A stretch of DNA of 64,000 nucleotides from Flavobacteriaceae bacterium (GTDB taxonomy: Bacteria > Bacteroidota > Bacteroidia > Flavobacteriales > Flavobacteriaceae): contig JAKISG010000007.1 of NCBI GenBank assembly GCA_021648755.1, forward strand, positions 25,183 to 89,182, read 5' to 3'. Shown here piece by piece: positions 17,610 to 26,215 of the stretch (position 1 is its first letter; every line of letters starts with the position of its first letter). The position numbers were made by a program, and so were the translations under genes. The notes under the pieces are model-generated. The model saw only the letters and a list, made by a program, of their open reading frames with translations, did no database searches and was not told where the DNA came from.

Positions 17610-20426
17610 ATGAAAAAAAATAGTTTTGTATTGTTACTTAGTTTTCTTTCAGTTATAGGAGTGTTTGCACAACAAACCGTAAAAGGTAAAGTTGTAAATT
17701 CTGAAACCGAAAAAGCAATAGCTAATGTAGTAATATCTGTTGTAGGAACAACAATTTCTGAAAAAACAATCCTAAACGGTAGTTTTGAATTAAAAAATGT
17801 TCCGATAGGAAATCAGATTATAAAAATTCAATTAAGCGGGTTTGAAGCACAGCAATTTCCTATAAAAATTTCTAATAAGCAAATTGATTTAGGTAAAGTT
17901 CTTCTTTTTAAAGACCTTCAAGAAGAAGAAGATTTAAGTACAATCTCATTATCTGATGATGAATTAGATGATGATGCAGGTGGAGCAGATAATATTTCTG
18001 GATTACTTTTTTCTTCACGAAACTTATTTAGTAGAACAGCCGCTTTTGAATTCAGTTCCTCATTTTTTAGAGTTAGAGGTCTAGATTCAGATAATGCTAC
18101 AGTTACTATTAATGGTATTGAAATGAATAAAATCTATAACGGAAGACCACAATGGTCAAATTGGGGAGGTTTAAATGACGTATTAAGAAATCAAGAATTA
18201 ACAGAAGGCATTAACGCTTCAAGTTATACTTTTGGCGGTATTTTAGGCGCTACTAACATTAATGCAAGAGCATCTGAGGCAAGAGTTGGAGGTCGTCTTA
18301 CCTATTCATCTTCAAACAGGAGTTATACCAATAGAGTAATGGCAAGTTATGCTTCTGGTTTAAACTCAGAAGGCTGGGCTTTTACAGTATCGATCGGCAG
18401 ACGTTGGGGACAAGAAGGATATTTAGACGCCTCATCTTACAATGCATCTTCTTTATTTGCATCTGTAGAAAAAAAAATTAATGATAAACACAGTATAAAT
18501 CTAACCAGTATTTTTGCATCTAACAAAAGAGGTAAATCTTCACCAAACACCCAAGAAGTGTTTGATTTAAAAGACAGAAAATACAACGAATTTTGGGGTT
18601 ATCAAAATGGAAAAAGAAGAAATTCTAGAATCAAGGAAGTAGAAGAGCCAGTATTAATGTTAAATCATTATTGGACAATGAGTGAAAAAACCTCTTTAAA
18701 TACTAATGTTGCTTATCAAACAGGTAAAATAGGTAATAGTAGGATAGATAATAATGGAAATACACTTGCAGATGACGGATTAAGTTATTTTGGAGGTGGA
18801 GCAAACCCAAGCCCAACATATTACCAACTTTTACCAAGCTATTTGTTAAGAGATTTTCCAGACAATACAAGTATTGCATATGGAGCTCAACAGCAATTTT
18901 TAGCTGATGGTCAAATAGATTGGGATAGTTTATATGACGCAAATTTAAGCAATACAGCAAACGGATTGAATGCAACTTATGCACTATATGAAGATAGAGT
19001 GGACGATACACAAATTACTTTCAATACTATTTTTAATACAGAATTAAACGATAATATTTTATTAGATGCTGGTGTTACTTATAAAAACCTAAAATCTGAA
19101 AACTTTGCACAAGTAATAGATCTTCTAGGAGGTACTGGTTATTTAGACGTAGATGGCTTTGCGGAAAACATTGACGAAGGACAAAATGACTTACTAAATC
19201 CAAATAGAATTGTTGGCAAAGGCGATAAATTTAAGTATAATTATGAAGTTCTTGCAGAGATAACTAGTGCTTTTACACAAGTGCAGTTTAAATATAATAA
19301 AGTAGATTTCTTTTTAGCGGGTAGTGTAACAAACACACAATACCAAAGAGATGGTCTTTACAAAAACGGAGGTTTTTCAAACAATTCTTTTGGCAAAAGT
19401 AAAAAATTAACCTTTACAGGTATTGGTGCTAAAGGAGGCTTAACCTATAAAATTACAGGAAACCATTTACTTAATGTCAATGGTGCATATATTACTAAAG
19501 CACCTAGTATTCGTAATACTTTTTCAAACTCTAGAGAGAATAATGCTATTGTAGGTGATAAAAACGGATTGGATATTACGGAAGAGAAAATTCTTTCTAC
19601 AGACATTAGCTACATATTACGTTCTCCTAAACTTACAGGTAAAATAACTGGATATTATACAAAAATACAAGACGCAACAGAAATTTCTTTTTTCTTTGCT
19701 GATGGTATTGGTGGTGACAATACCGCTTTTGTTCAAGAAGTTTTACAAGGCATTGACAAACTACATATTGGTACAGAATTAGCCTTAGAATATCAAATAA
19801 CTACAGCAATTAAATTAAAAGGCGTTGCTTCTTTAGGACAATATACTTATGCTAATAATCCTAATTTAACGTTAACTACAGAACCAGATACAGATGCATT
19901 AGCCGCAGGTTTTGACGAAGGATTCAAAGACTTTGGACAATCTAACTTAAAAAATTATAAATTAGCTGGCGGACCACAAACAGCATATTCCGTTGGTTTT
20001 GAATATCGAGACCCTAACTTTTGGTGGTTTGGAGCAACAGCAAATTTCTTTTCAGACACATACATTGATGTCAGCCCCTTAATTAGATCCTCTAACTTTA
20101 CTACAGATTTTGACGGCATTACATTTAACGATTATGACGAAGATTTAGCGAGAGAATTACTTAAACAAGAAAGATTTGACGATTATATGGTAGTAAATTT
20201 AGTTGGTGGTAAATCATGGAAAATTAACAATAAATTTATTGGCTTCTTTGCAAGTATTAATAATCTACTAGACAAAGACTTTAGAACTGGAGGTTTTGAA
20301 CAAGCTAGAAATGCTAATTACAGACAATTAAGAGACGATAAAGCACTCGATACTCAAGTTTTTGGCTCAAGATATTGGAAAGGTCGAGGTGCAACCTACT
20401 TTTTAAATGTATACTTAAGATTTTAA
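17610..20426 (+). CDS. TonB-dependent receptor with carboxypeptidase-regulatory-like N-terminal domain
   Basis: About 938 residues from the ATG at 17610, which begins the signal peptide (KKNSFVLLLSFLSVIGVFAQ). An ATG at 17580 adds 10 charged residues and is less likely. Next come a CarboxypepD_reg-like domain (about 22-105: VKGKVVNSETEKAIANVV), an acidic linker (EEEDLSTISLSDDELDDD), a plug domain with FRVRGLDSDNATVTINGIEM, and a barrel ending in FLNVYLRF. It imports a large substrate across the outer membrane using TonB energy. It is not an obvious SusC. The next gene, 23 bp on, encodes the likely surface partner. Confidence 0.88.
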   Translation: MKKNSFVLLLSFLSVIGVFAQQTVKGKVVNSETEKAIANVVISVVGTTISEKTILNGSFELKNVPIGNQIIKIQLSGFEAQQFPIKISNKQIDLGKVLLFKDLQEEEDLSTISLSDDELDDDAGGADNISGLLFSSRNLFSRTAAFEFSSSFFRVRGLDSDNATVTINGIEMNKIYNGRPQWSNWGGLNDVLRNQELTEGINASSYTFGGILGATNINARASEARVGGRLTYSSSNRSYTNRVMASYASGLNSEGWAFTVSIGRRWGQEGYLDASSYNASSLFASVEKKINDKHSINLTSIFASNKRGKSSPNTQEVFDLKDRKYNEFWGYQNGKRRNSRIKEVEEPVLMLNHYWTMSEKTSLNTNVAYQTGKIGNSRIDNNGNTLADDGLSYFGGGANPSPTYYQLLPSYLLRDFPDNTSIAYGAQQQFLADGQIDWDSLYDANLSNTANGLNATYALYEDRVDDTQITFNTIFNTELNDNILLDAGVTYKNLKSENFAQVIDLLGGTGYLDVDGFAENIDEGQNDLLNPNRIVGKGDKFKYNYEVLAEITSAFTQVQFKYNKVDFFLAGSVTNTQYQRDGLYKNGGFSNNSFGKSKKLTFTGIGAKGGLTYKITGNHLLNVNGAYITKAPSIRNTFSNSRENNAIVGDKNGLDITEEKILSTDISYILRSPKLTGKITGYYTKIQDATEISFFFADGIGGDNTAFVQEVLQGIDKLHIGTELALEYQITTAIKLKGVASLGQYTYANNPNLTLTTEPDTDALAAGFDEGFKDFGQSNLKNYKLAGGPQTAYSVGFEYRDPNFWWFGATANFFSDTYIDVSPLIRSSNFTTDFDGITFNDYDEDLARELLKQERFDDYMVVNLVGGKSWKINNKFIGFFASINNLLDKDFRTGGFEQARNANYRQLRDDKALDTQVFGSRYWKGRGATYFLNVYLRF

Positions 20427-20449
20427 TAACAAAAAAATAACCTATAATT

Positions 20450-21952
20450 ATGAAAACATATAAATTTTTAAAACTAGTAAGCCTTTTTACGGTTTTACTT
20501 TTTATGACCTCTTGTGTTGAAGACGGTGGTTTTGAAACGCCTAATATCAATATAAAAAATCCAGACCTTAACCCTGAAAACAGAATTAATTTTAATGCAT
20601 TAATCCAAAGACATTTAGATGCAGTCGATGTAAATGGTGATGGTAATATAACGGAAGAAGAAGAAAATAATGCTGAAAATATAATTGGTGTTTTTGACCT
20701 AGATAATGATACGCCACTATATATCGTTGGCTATGTTGTTTCTAGCGATAAAGGAGGTAACTTTTTCGAAGAATTAATTATTCAAAACAATATTGATGGC
20801 TCATCAAATAGCGCTGTTGAAGGAGACGATATAAGAAGAGGATTTAAAGTTGAGATAAACGCTAGAAGCCTCTCTGATACTTTTGAATTTGGTAGAAAAA
20901 TTTTTATTAAAATGAATGGTTTGGCTGTTGGAATATCAAATGGTACTTACGTAATTGGTAAACCAGAAAGTAATAATGTAGGTCAAATTCAAGAATTTGA
21001 ATATTTATACAACCCTAATCAAAGCCAATTTAAAACATTTATTGGTAGATTTCCTGAAGTTGAAACAATAACACCAAAAATAATTACCATTGATGAATTA
21101 TTAGAAGAAGACGAAAATACTTTAGTACAATTTGAAGACACTCAGTTTATTAGAAGTTTAATTTTTCCAACAACGGCTACATTTGCTGGAAGTTTAAGTG
21201 ATGCTTTTGATGGGTTTAGAATTTTAGAAAGTTGTACTAGTAACTCCATTATTTCTTTACAGACTAGTACATTTGCAGATTTTAAATCATTATTACTACC
21301 TCAAAACAGAGGATCAATTCAAGGTGTATTTACAAGAAATTTTAACGATAATTTAAATGTATTGGTAGTAAATTCTATAAATGATATAAATTTTGATAAT
21401 GAAAACAGATGCGACCCCGATACTTTAATGTGTAGTACTACAAGTGGTGGTGGGAGCATATTTTTTGATGAAAATTTTGAATCTTTTGGAGGTTTTGCTT
21501 CCGAAGGTTGGGTCAACATTAACGTAATTGATGCTGGTGGTACAGACTGGGTTATTGGTGATTTTAGTAGTAATAGCTATGCACAGATATCAGGCTTTGG
21601 TTCTGATGAAAATGAAATTGATGTTTGGTTAGTAAGCCCAACTATTAATATGGACAGTACAACTGGTGAAGAATTAAACTTTGATATTCAAGCTAATTTT
21701 GATAATGGTACTATTTTAAGTGTATTTATAGCTACAAACTTTACAGGAGATGTTACTACAGCAGATTGGGTACAGTTAGACGTTAATATACCTAACGGCC
21801 CAGCAAGCGGTTTTGGACCATTTACCTCTGTAGGTCCAACAAACATATCTTGTTTAGATGGCGATATAAATATTGCCTTTTTCTATGAAGGCTCAGACCC
21901 TAGCGCAACAACTAGATATCATATAGATAATATTGAAATAACAGGCAATTAA
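20450..21952 (+). CDS. DUF5689 and choice-of-anchor J domain lipoprotein
   Basis: 500 residues with lipoprotein signal (lipobox MTSC, Cys near 22, followed by Glu-Asp, a surface-export type sequence). An EF-hand-like loop, DVNGDGNITEEE, lies near 62-73. A DUF5689 region follows (about 80-320; beta-rich, with LYIVGYVVSSDKGGNF and IIQNNIDGSS). The C-terminus (about 345-500) is a jelly-roll choice-of-anchor J domain (FDENFESF, WLVSPTINM, YHIDNIEITG). It is translated 23 bp behind the TonB receptor, so it probably captures substrate on the cell surface for it. Confidence 0.82.
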   Translation: MKTYKFLKLVSLFTVLLFMTSCVEDGGFETPNINIKNPDLNPENRINFNALIQRHLDAVDVNGDGNITEEEENNAENIIGVFDLDNDTPLYIVGYVVSSDKGGNFFEELIIQNNIDGSSNSAVEGDDIRRGFKVEINARSLSDTFEFGRKIFIKMNGLAVGISNGTYVIGKPESNNVGQIQEFEYLYNPNQSQFKTFIGRFPEVETITPKIITIDELLEEDENTLVQFEDTQFIRSLIFPTTATFAGSLSDAFDGFRILESCTSNSIISLQTSTFADFKSLLLPQNRGSIQGVFTRNFNDNLNVLVVNSINDINFDNENRCDPDTLMCSTTSGGGSIFFDENFESFGGFASEGWVNINVIDAGGTDWVIGDFSSNSYAQISGFGSDENEIDVWLVSPTINMDSTTGEELNFDIQANFDNGTILSVFIATNFTGDVTTADWVQLDVNIPNGPASGFGPFTSVGPTNISCLDGDINIAFFYEGSDPSATTRYHIDNIEITGN

Positions 21953-21969
21953 GAGATTGCTTTTTTGAT

Positions 21970-22007
21970 AAAAAACCTGTTAAAAATTAATTTTTAGCAG
22001 GTTTTTA
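21970..22007 (+). terminator. Strong intrinsic terminator after the DUF5689 gene
   Basis: AAAAACCTGTTAAAAAT pairs with ATTTTTAGCAGGTTTTT (one G-T pair) around a 2-base loop and is followed by a T-rich tract. It separates this operon from the riboswitch-controlled receptor. Confidence 0.85.
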
Positions 22008-22018
22008 TTTATAATAAC

Positions 22019-22026
22019 TATATTTG
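22019..22026 (+). promoter_or_regulatory. Possible -7 box directly upstream of the TPP riboswitch
   Basis: TATATTTG fits TAnnTTTG. It ends about 10 bp before the first riboswitch bases, where a transcription start would be expected. The -33 region overlaps the preceding terminator and has no clear TTTG. Confidence 0.45.
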
Positions 22027-22035
22027 CAGTACAAA

Positions 22036-22121
22036 TTAGAGGTGCTAAAATTCCTATTTTTAAGGAAAAGCTGAGATTACACTCTTTGAACCTAGAACAG
22101 ATAATGCTGTTTAGGGAAGAC
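22036..22121 (+). promoter_or_regulatory. TPP (thiamin pyrophosphate) riboswitch, THI element
   Basis: The conserved THI-box bases are all present in order. GGTGC is at 22041-22045. The variable P3a arm TTCCT...AGGAA is at 22051-22065. The pyrimidine-sensing CTGAGA is at 22071, CTTTGAACCT at 22084-22093, GATAATGC at 22100-22107, and the 3' TTTAGGGAAG at 22110-22119. TPP binding by this aptamer represses thiamin genes. Here it controls the TonB receptor starting at 22177, so the receptor is very likely a thiamin or precursor importer. Confidence 0.92.
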
Positions 22122-22140
22122 GTATATGCGTTAAGTTAGT

Positions 22141-22173
22141 AATCTTTATCTTGTTACCACCAAAATAAAGATT
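22141..22173 (+). promoter_or_regulatory. Hairpin between riboswitch and start codon, possible expression platform
   Basis: AATCTTTAT (22141-22149) pairs perfectly with ATAAAGATT (22165-22173) and ends 3 bases before the ATG at 22177. No T-run follows, so it looks more like a translation-control element than a terminator. That it is the switch part of the riboswitch is inferred from position only. Confidence 0.5.
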
Positions 22174-22176
22174 TAA

Positions 22177-24351
22177 ATGAAAACACTTTTTATCCCATTA
22201 ATTTTAGTAATTTTTTGTTCTCAGGCACAAGAAACAACTATTAAAAAAGACACTATAAAACTAGATGAAGTTTTAGTAACCGCAACAAGAGCAAACAAAA
22301 AAGACCCATTTACAAAATCAACTATCTCTAAAAAAGAACTAGAAAAACAAAATTTAGGTCAAGACATACCCCAATTATTACAGATGTTACCAAATGTGGT
22401 AACCACAAGCGATGCAGGAGCAGGAGTTGGCTATACAGGTATTAGAGTTCGTGGTAGCGATGCCTCAAGAGTAAACGTAACCATTAACGGTATACCATTA
22501 AACGACAGTGAATCTCAAAATGTTTTTTGGGTAAATTTACCCGATTTTGTAAGTTCCGTAGAAAGTATTCAATTACAAAGAGGAGTTGGCACTTCAACTA
22601 ACGGAGCAAGTGCCTTTGGAGCAAGTTTAAGTTTAGCAACAGAAGGGGTTCAAACAAATGCTTTTACAGAAATTGATAATATAATAGGCTCTTTTAATAC
22701 ACGTAAACACAACCTAAAATTTGGTACAGGAACGCTTCATGAATATTTTAACTTTTCGGGCAGAATTTCAACTATTCAGTCAGATGGCTATATAGACAGA
22801 GCCTCCTCCGATTTAAGATCACTATATCTAGAAGCCAATTACACAACTGAAAAGACAAGTATTAAAGCACTCGCTTTTGGCGGAAGTGAAGTTACTTACC
22901 AAGCATGGTACGGAATCGACAAAACAACATTAGAAAATAACCGAACGTATAACCCTGCAGGAGAAATTAGAAATGAATTTGGCGAAGTAATTGATTTTTA
23001 CGACAACCAAGTAGATTCTTATAAACAAGACCATTATCAATTGCATTTTAATCGCCTTCTACATAATAATTGGACTGCAAATATAGCAGTACACTATACC
23101 TATGGTCGTGGTTTTTTTGAAGAATTTAAACAACGTGAAGATTTTAATGCCTACGGACTTACACCAATAAATATAAACGGAGTTGAAATTAATCAAACTG
23201 ATTTAGTCAGAAGAAAATGGCTAAAAAATGATTTTTATGGAACTACATTTTCAATTATAAATAAAACCGAAAAAACTAAATTAATTATTGGCGGAGCATA
23301 CAATAAATACGATGGTGATCATTTTGGCGAAGTGATTTGGGCAACGGTAGGAAGTAGTAATAACTCCCAACGTTATTATGACAATACAGGTATAAAAAAA
23401 GACTTCAATATCTTTACAAAGATAGATTATAAACTAAATGAGATATTTAATTTATTTGGAGACTTACAATATCGAAATTTAGATTATTCCGTTAACGGAA
23501 TTGATGAAGGACCTATGCAGATTTTGATAAATGACACCTTTAATTTCTTTAACCCTAAAGCAGGAATTAATGTTGAATTAAATACTAAAAACAGTTTCTA
23601 CTTATCGTATGCAAGAGCAAATAAAGAACCTAAAAGAGCAGATTATGAGTCCGAAAAAAAACCAGAATCAGAACAATTAGATGATATTGAATTAGGGTGG
23701 CGTTTTAAATACAAAAAAGCTATTATTAATGCAAATATGTATTATATGTATTATAAAAATCAACTAGTACTGACAGGCGCATTAAATAATGTTGGTACAC
23801 CAATTGCAAATAATATTGGTAAAAGTTTTAGATTAGGGTTAGAAATAGATGCTAAATTTTCTTTACTAAAAAATAAATTATTTATACAGCCTAACTTAGC
23901 ATTAAGTACTAATAAAAATATAGATAAATTTGAAAATTTAGATGGTCAATTACAAGGTTTAGGGAATACAAACTTATCTTTTTCTCCAGAAATTGTAGCA
24001 AGTAGTTTAATAACTTATACCCCTTTTTTAAATTTTGAAATGAACTTACAAAGTAAATATGTAGGTGACCAATTTATGAGTAATCTTGAAGAAAAAAGTT
24101 CTATTTTAGATGCGTACTCTGTTACTAATTTACAGTTTCAATATAGTTTTAGACCTCAAAAAATAGTTAAAGAAATTATTTTTAAAACGTTAGTAAATAA
24201 TATATTTAATAAACAATATGAATCTAATGGTTATTTTTATTCGTATGATGATACTTCAACTAACCCTGGAGAAACTACAACTATGTTTGGAGCAGGATAT
24301 TACCCACAAGCAGGTGTTCATTTTTTAACTGGTGTTACCATTAAATTTTAA
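22177..24351 (+). CDS. TonB-dependent receptor, probable thiamin transporter
   Basis: 724 residues with signal peptide (LFIPLILVIFCSQA), a TonB-box region (DEVLVTATRANK near 31-42), a plug domain (PQLLQMLPNVVTT, GIRVRGSDASRVNVTINGIP, QRGVGTSTNGASAFG) and a 22-strand-type barrel ending VHFLTGVTIKF. There is no CarboxypepD domain, unlike the receptor at 17610. The TPP riboswitch in its leader makes thiamin, thiamin phosphate or a pyrimidine precursor the likely cargo. It is a single gene, and no inner-membrane transporter is next to it. Confidence 0.9.
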   Translation: MKTLFIPLILVIFCSQAQETTIKKDTIKLDEVLVTATRANKKDPFTKSTISKKELEKQNLGQDIPQLLQMLPNVVTTSDAGAGVGYTGIRVRGSDASRVNVTINGIPLNDSESQNVFWVNLPDFVSSVESIQLQRGVGTSTNGASAFGASLSLATEGVQTNAFTEIDNIIGSFNTRKHNLKFGTGTLHEYFNFSGRISTIQSDGYIDRASSDLRSLYLEANYTTEKTSIKALAFGGSEVTYQAWYGIDKTTLENNRTYNPAGEIRNEFGEVIDFYDNQVDSYKQDHYQLHFNRLLHNNWTANIAVHYTYGRGFFEEFKQREDFNAYGLTPININGVEINQTDLVRRKWLKNDFYGTTFSIINKTEKTKLIIGGAYNKYDGDHFGEVIWATVGSSNNSQRYYDNTGIKKDFNIFTKIDYKLNEIFNLFGDLQYRNLDYSVNGIDEGPMQILINDTFNFFNPKAGINVELNTKNSFYLSYARANKEPKRADYESEKKPESEQLDDIELGWRFKYKKAIINANMYYMYYKNQLVLTGALNNVGTPIANNIGKSFRLGLEIDAKFSLLKNKLFIQPNLALSTNKNIDKFENLDGQLQGLGNTNLSFSPEIVASSLITYTPFLNFEMNLQSKYVGDQFMSNLEEKSSILDAYSVTNLQFQYSFRPQKIVKEIIFKTLVNNIFNKQYESNGYFYSYDDTSTNPGETTTMFGAGYYPQAGVHFLTGVTIKF

Positions 24352-24375
24352 TATTTATAAAGAAAATAAAATTAG

Positions 24376-26073
24376 TTACTCAGCTCTTAAATCTTTTAAA
24401 TTTAATTGCAAAGAAGTAACCCCATTCCAATAATTTTCTTCTACAGTATATACAATTTCAAAAGGGCTACCATTATTTGTTAGATTTTGTTTTTCGCCTA
24501 AATTAAAACCAATAGCATTGTACGTTTTAGTATCAGAACCTGTAATGAGGCTTAATTTTAAATGTGCTTTATCACCACCTATTCTTTTACCAAAGCCATT
24601 ATCTCTTAAGCCTGAAGAAGTAAAAATAGGCTTCATATTTAAAGGTCCAAATGGTCCAAATTGTTTTAAAATTCTATTAAATTTTGGTGTTAAATCAGCT
24701 AAAAAAACGGGTGAATCAATACGTATTTCTGGAGTTAGTAATTCCTTCGGAATACTATTTTTAACAACCTCTTCAAATTTTGCTTTAAATTTTGAATAAT
24801 TTTTTGGCTTTAAAGTCAAACCAGCTGCGTATTTATGACCTCCAAATTGTTCTATAAATTCACTACATGCTTCTAATGCTTTATAAACATCAAAGCCCCT
24901 AATAGATCTTGCTGAGGCTGCTAAAAAATCGCCGCTTTTAGTAAAAACAAGTGTCGGTCTGTAATATTTTTCAATCAACCTAGAAGCAACAATGCCAATA
25001 ACACCTTTATGCCAATCTTCTTGAAAAACAACCGTAGTAAAATGAGTAGTTTCCTTACTATCTTCAATTTTTTTCAAGGCTTCTTTAGTAATTCTTTGGT
25101 CAAACTCCTTCCTGTTTTTATTAAACAATTCTATAGCAATAGCAATCTGCTTTGCTTTATCAAAGTCCGTTTCAGTTAATAACTCAACAGCGTGAATACC
25201 TGATTTCATTCTACCTGCTGCATTTATTCTTGGAGCAATGGTAAAAACAACATCTGTTATGGTTAATTCTGGTTTTTTTATTTGGTGAATTAATGTTTTT
25301 ATACCCGTTCTTGGGTTTTGATTAATAACTTGTAAACCAAAACTAGCTAATATTCTATTTTCGCCATTCATTGGTACAATATCCGCAGCAATTGCTATAG
25401 CAACTAAATCTAAATACGGAATTAAAGTATTAAACTCTTTTTTATTTTTTTGATGAATAGCTTGAATTAATTTAAAGCCAATACCACAGCCACAAAGTTC
25501 ATCATATGGATAGTTACAATCTTCTTGTTTTGGATTTAAAACAGCCATTGCTTTTGGAATCTCTTTTCCTGGTCTGTGATGATCACATATTATAAAATCA
25601 ATATTTCGGTCATTAGCATAACTAATTTTAGCTACCGCTTTAATGCCACAATCTAGTGCAATTATTAGGCTGATATCGTTATCATTTGCAAAATCAATTC
25701 CTTTATAAGATATGCCATAACCTTCATTATGTCTATCTGGTATATAGGTCGTTATATTTTTATGAGTTTTGCTAAGGTACGAGTAAACTAAAGAAACAGC
25801 CGTGGTACCATCTACATCATAATCACCAAAAACCATAATATTTTCCTTATTTATGATGGCTTTTTCAATTCTACTTACCGCAAGATTCATATCTTTCATT
25901 AAAAACGGATCATGTAATTGCTTTAAATTTGGTCGAAAAAATGCCTTGGCTTGGTCATAAGTTTCTACATTTCTTAAAACTAATAATTTGGCTAGTAAAA
26001 TATCAATATTTAAAGTTTTAGCTAAACTAATTACTTTTTCAGGATTTGGTTCTTCTTTAACATTCCAACGCAT
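24376..26073 (-). CDS. recJ: Single-stranded-DNA-specific exonuclease RecJ
   Basis: 565 residues. The DHH-family motifs are present: DYDVDGT (D84, D86, D88), ALDCG near 140, DHH (164-166) followed by RPGKEIP, and the DHHA1 part with INAAGRM and GGHKYAAGLTL. RecJ degrades single-stranded DNA 5' to 3' in recombination and mismatch or base excision repair. It runs divergently from alaS. Confidence 0.95.
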   Translation of the reverse strand: MRWNVKEEPNPEKVISLAKTLNIDILLAKLLVLRNVETYDQAKAFFRPNLKQLHDPFLMKDMNLAVSRIEKAIINKENIMVFGDYDVDGTTAVSLVYSYLSKTHKNITTYIPDRHNEGYGISYKGIDFANDNDISLIIALDCGIKAVAKISYANDRNIDFIICDHHRPGKEIPKAMAVLNPKQEDCNYPYDELCGCGIGFKLIQAIHQKNKKEFNTLIPYLDLVAIAIAADIVPMNGENRILASFGLQVINQNPRTGIKTLIHQIKKPELTITDVVFTIAPRINAAGRMKSGIHAVELLTETDFDKAKQIAIAIELFNKNRKEFDQRITKEALKKIEDSKETTHFTTVVFQEDWHKGVIGIVASRLIEKYYRPTLVFTKSGDFLAASARSIRGFDVYKALEACSEFIEQFGGHKYAAGLTLKPKNYSKFKAKFEEVVKNSIPKELLTPEIRIDSPVFLADLTPKFNRILKQFGPFGPLNMKPIFTSSGLRDNGFGKRIGGDKAHLKLSLITGSDTKTYNAIGFNLGEKQNLTNNGSPFEIVYTVEENYWNGVTSLQLNLKDLRAE

Positions 26074-26175
26074 AATTTTTATACAAATGTATAAAAAAAC
26101 TGAAAAACAAAGAAAGAAATTTATAATTCTATCTATTTTAAAACAGTCTTTCTACTTCACAAATAAAAAATAGTT

Positions 26176-26183
26176 TACTTTTG
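26176..26183 (+). promoter_or_regulatory. Possible -7 promoter box for alaS
   Basis: TACTTTTG (TAnnTTTG) lies 32 bp before the alaS ATG in the divergent recJ-alaS gap. The -33 box is unclear. Confidence 0.4.
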
Positions 26184-26215
26184 TAATTAAATTACTAACA
26201 AAGGTTTAAATCACA

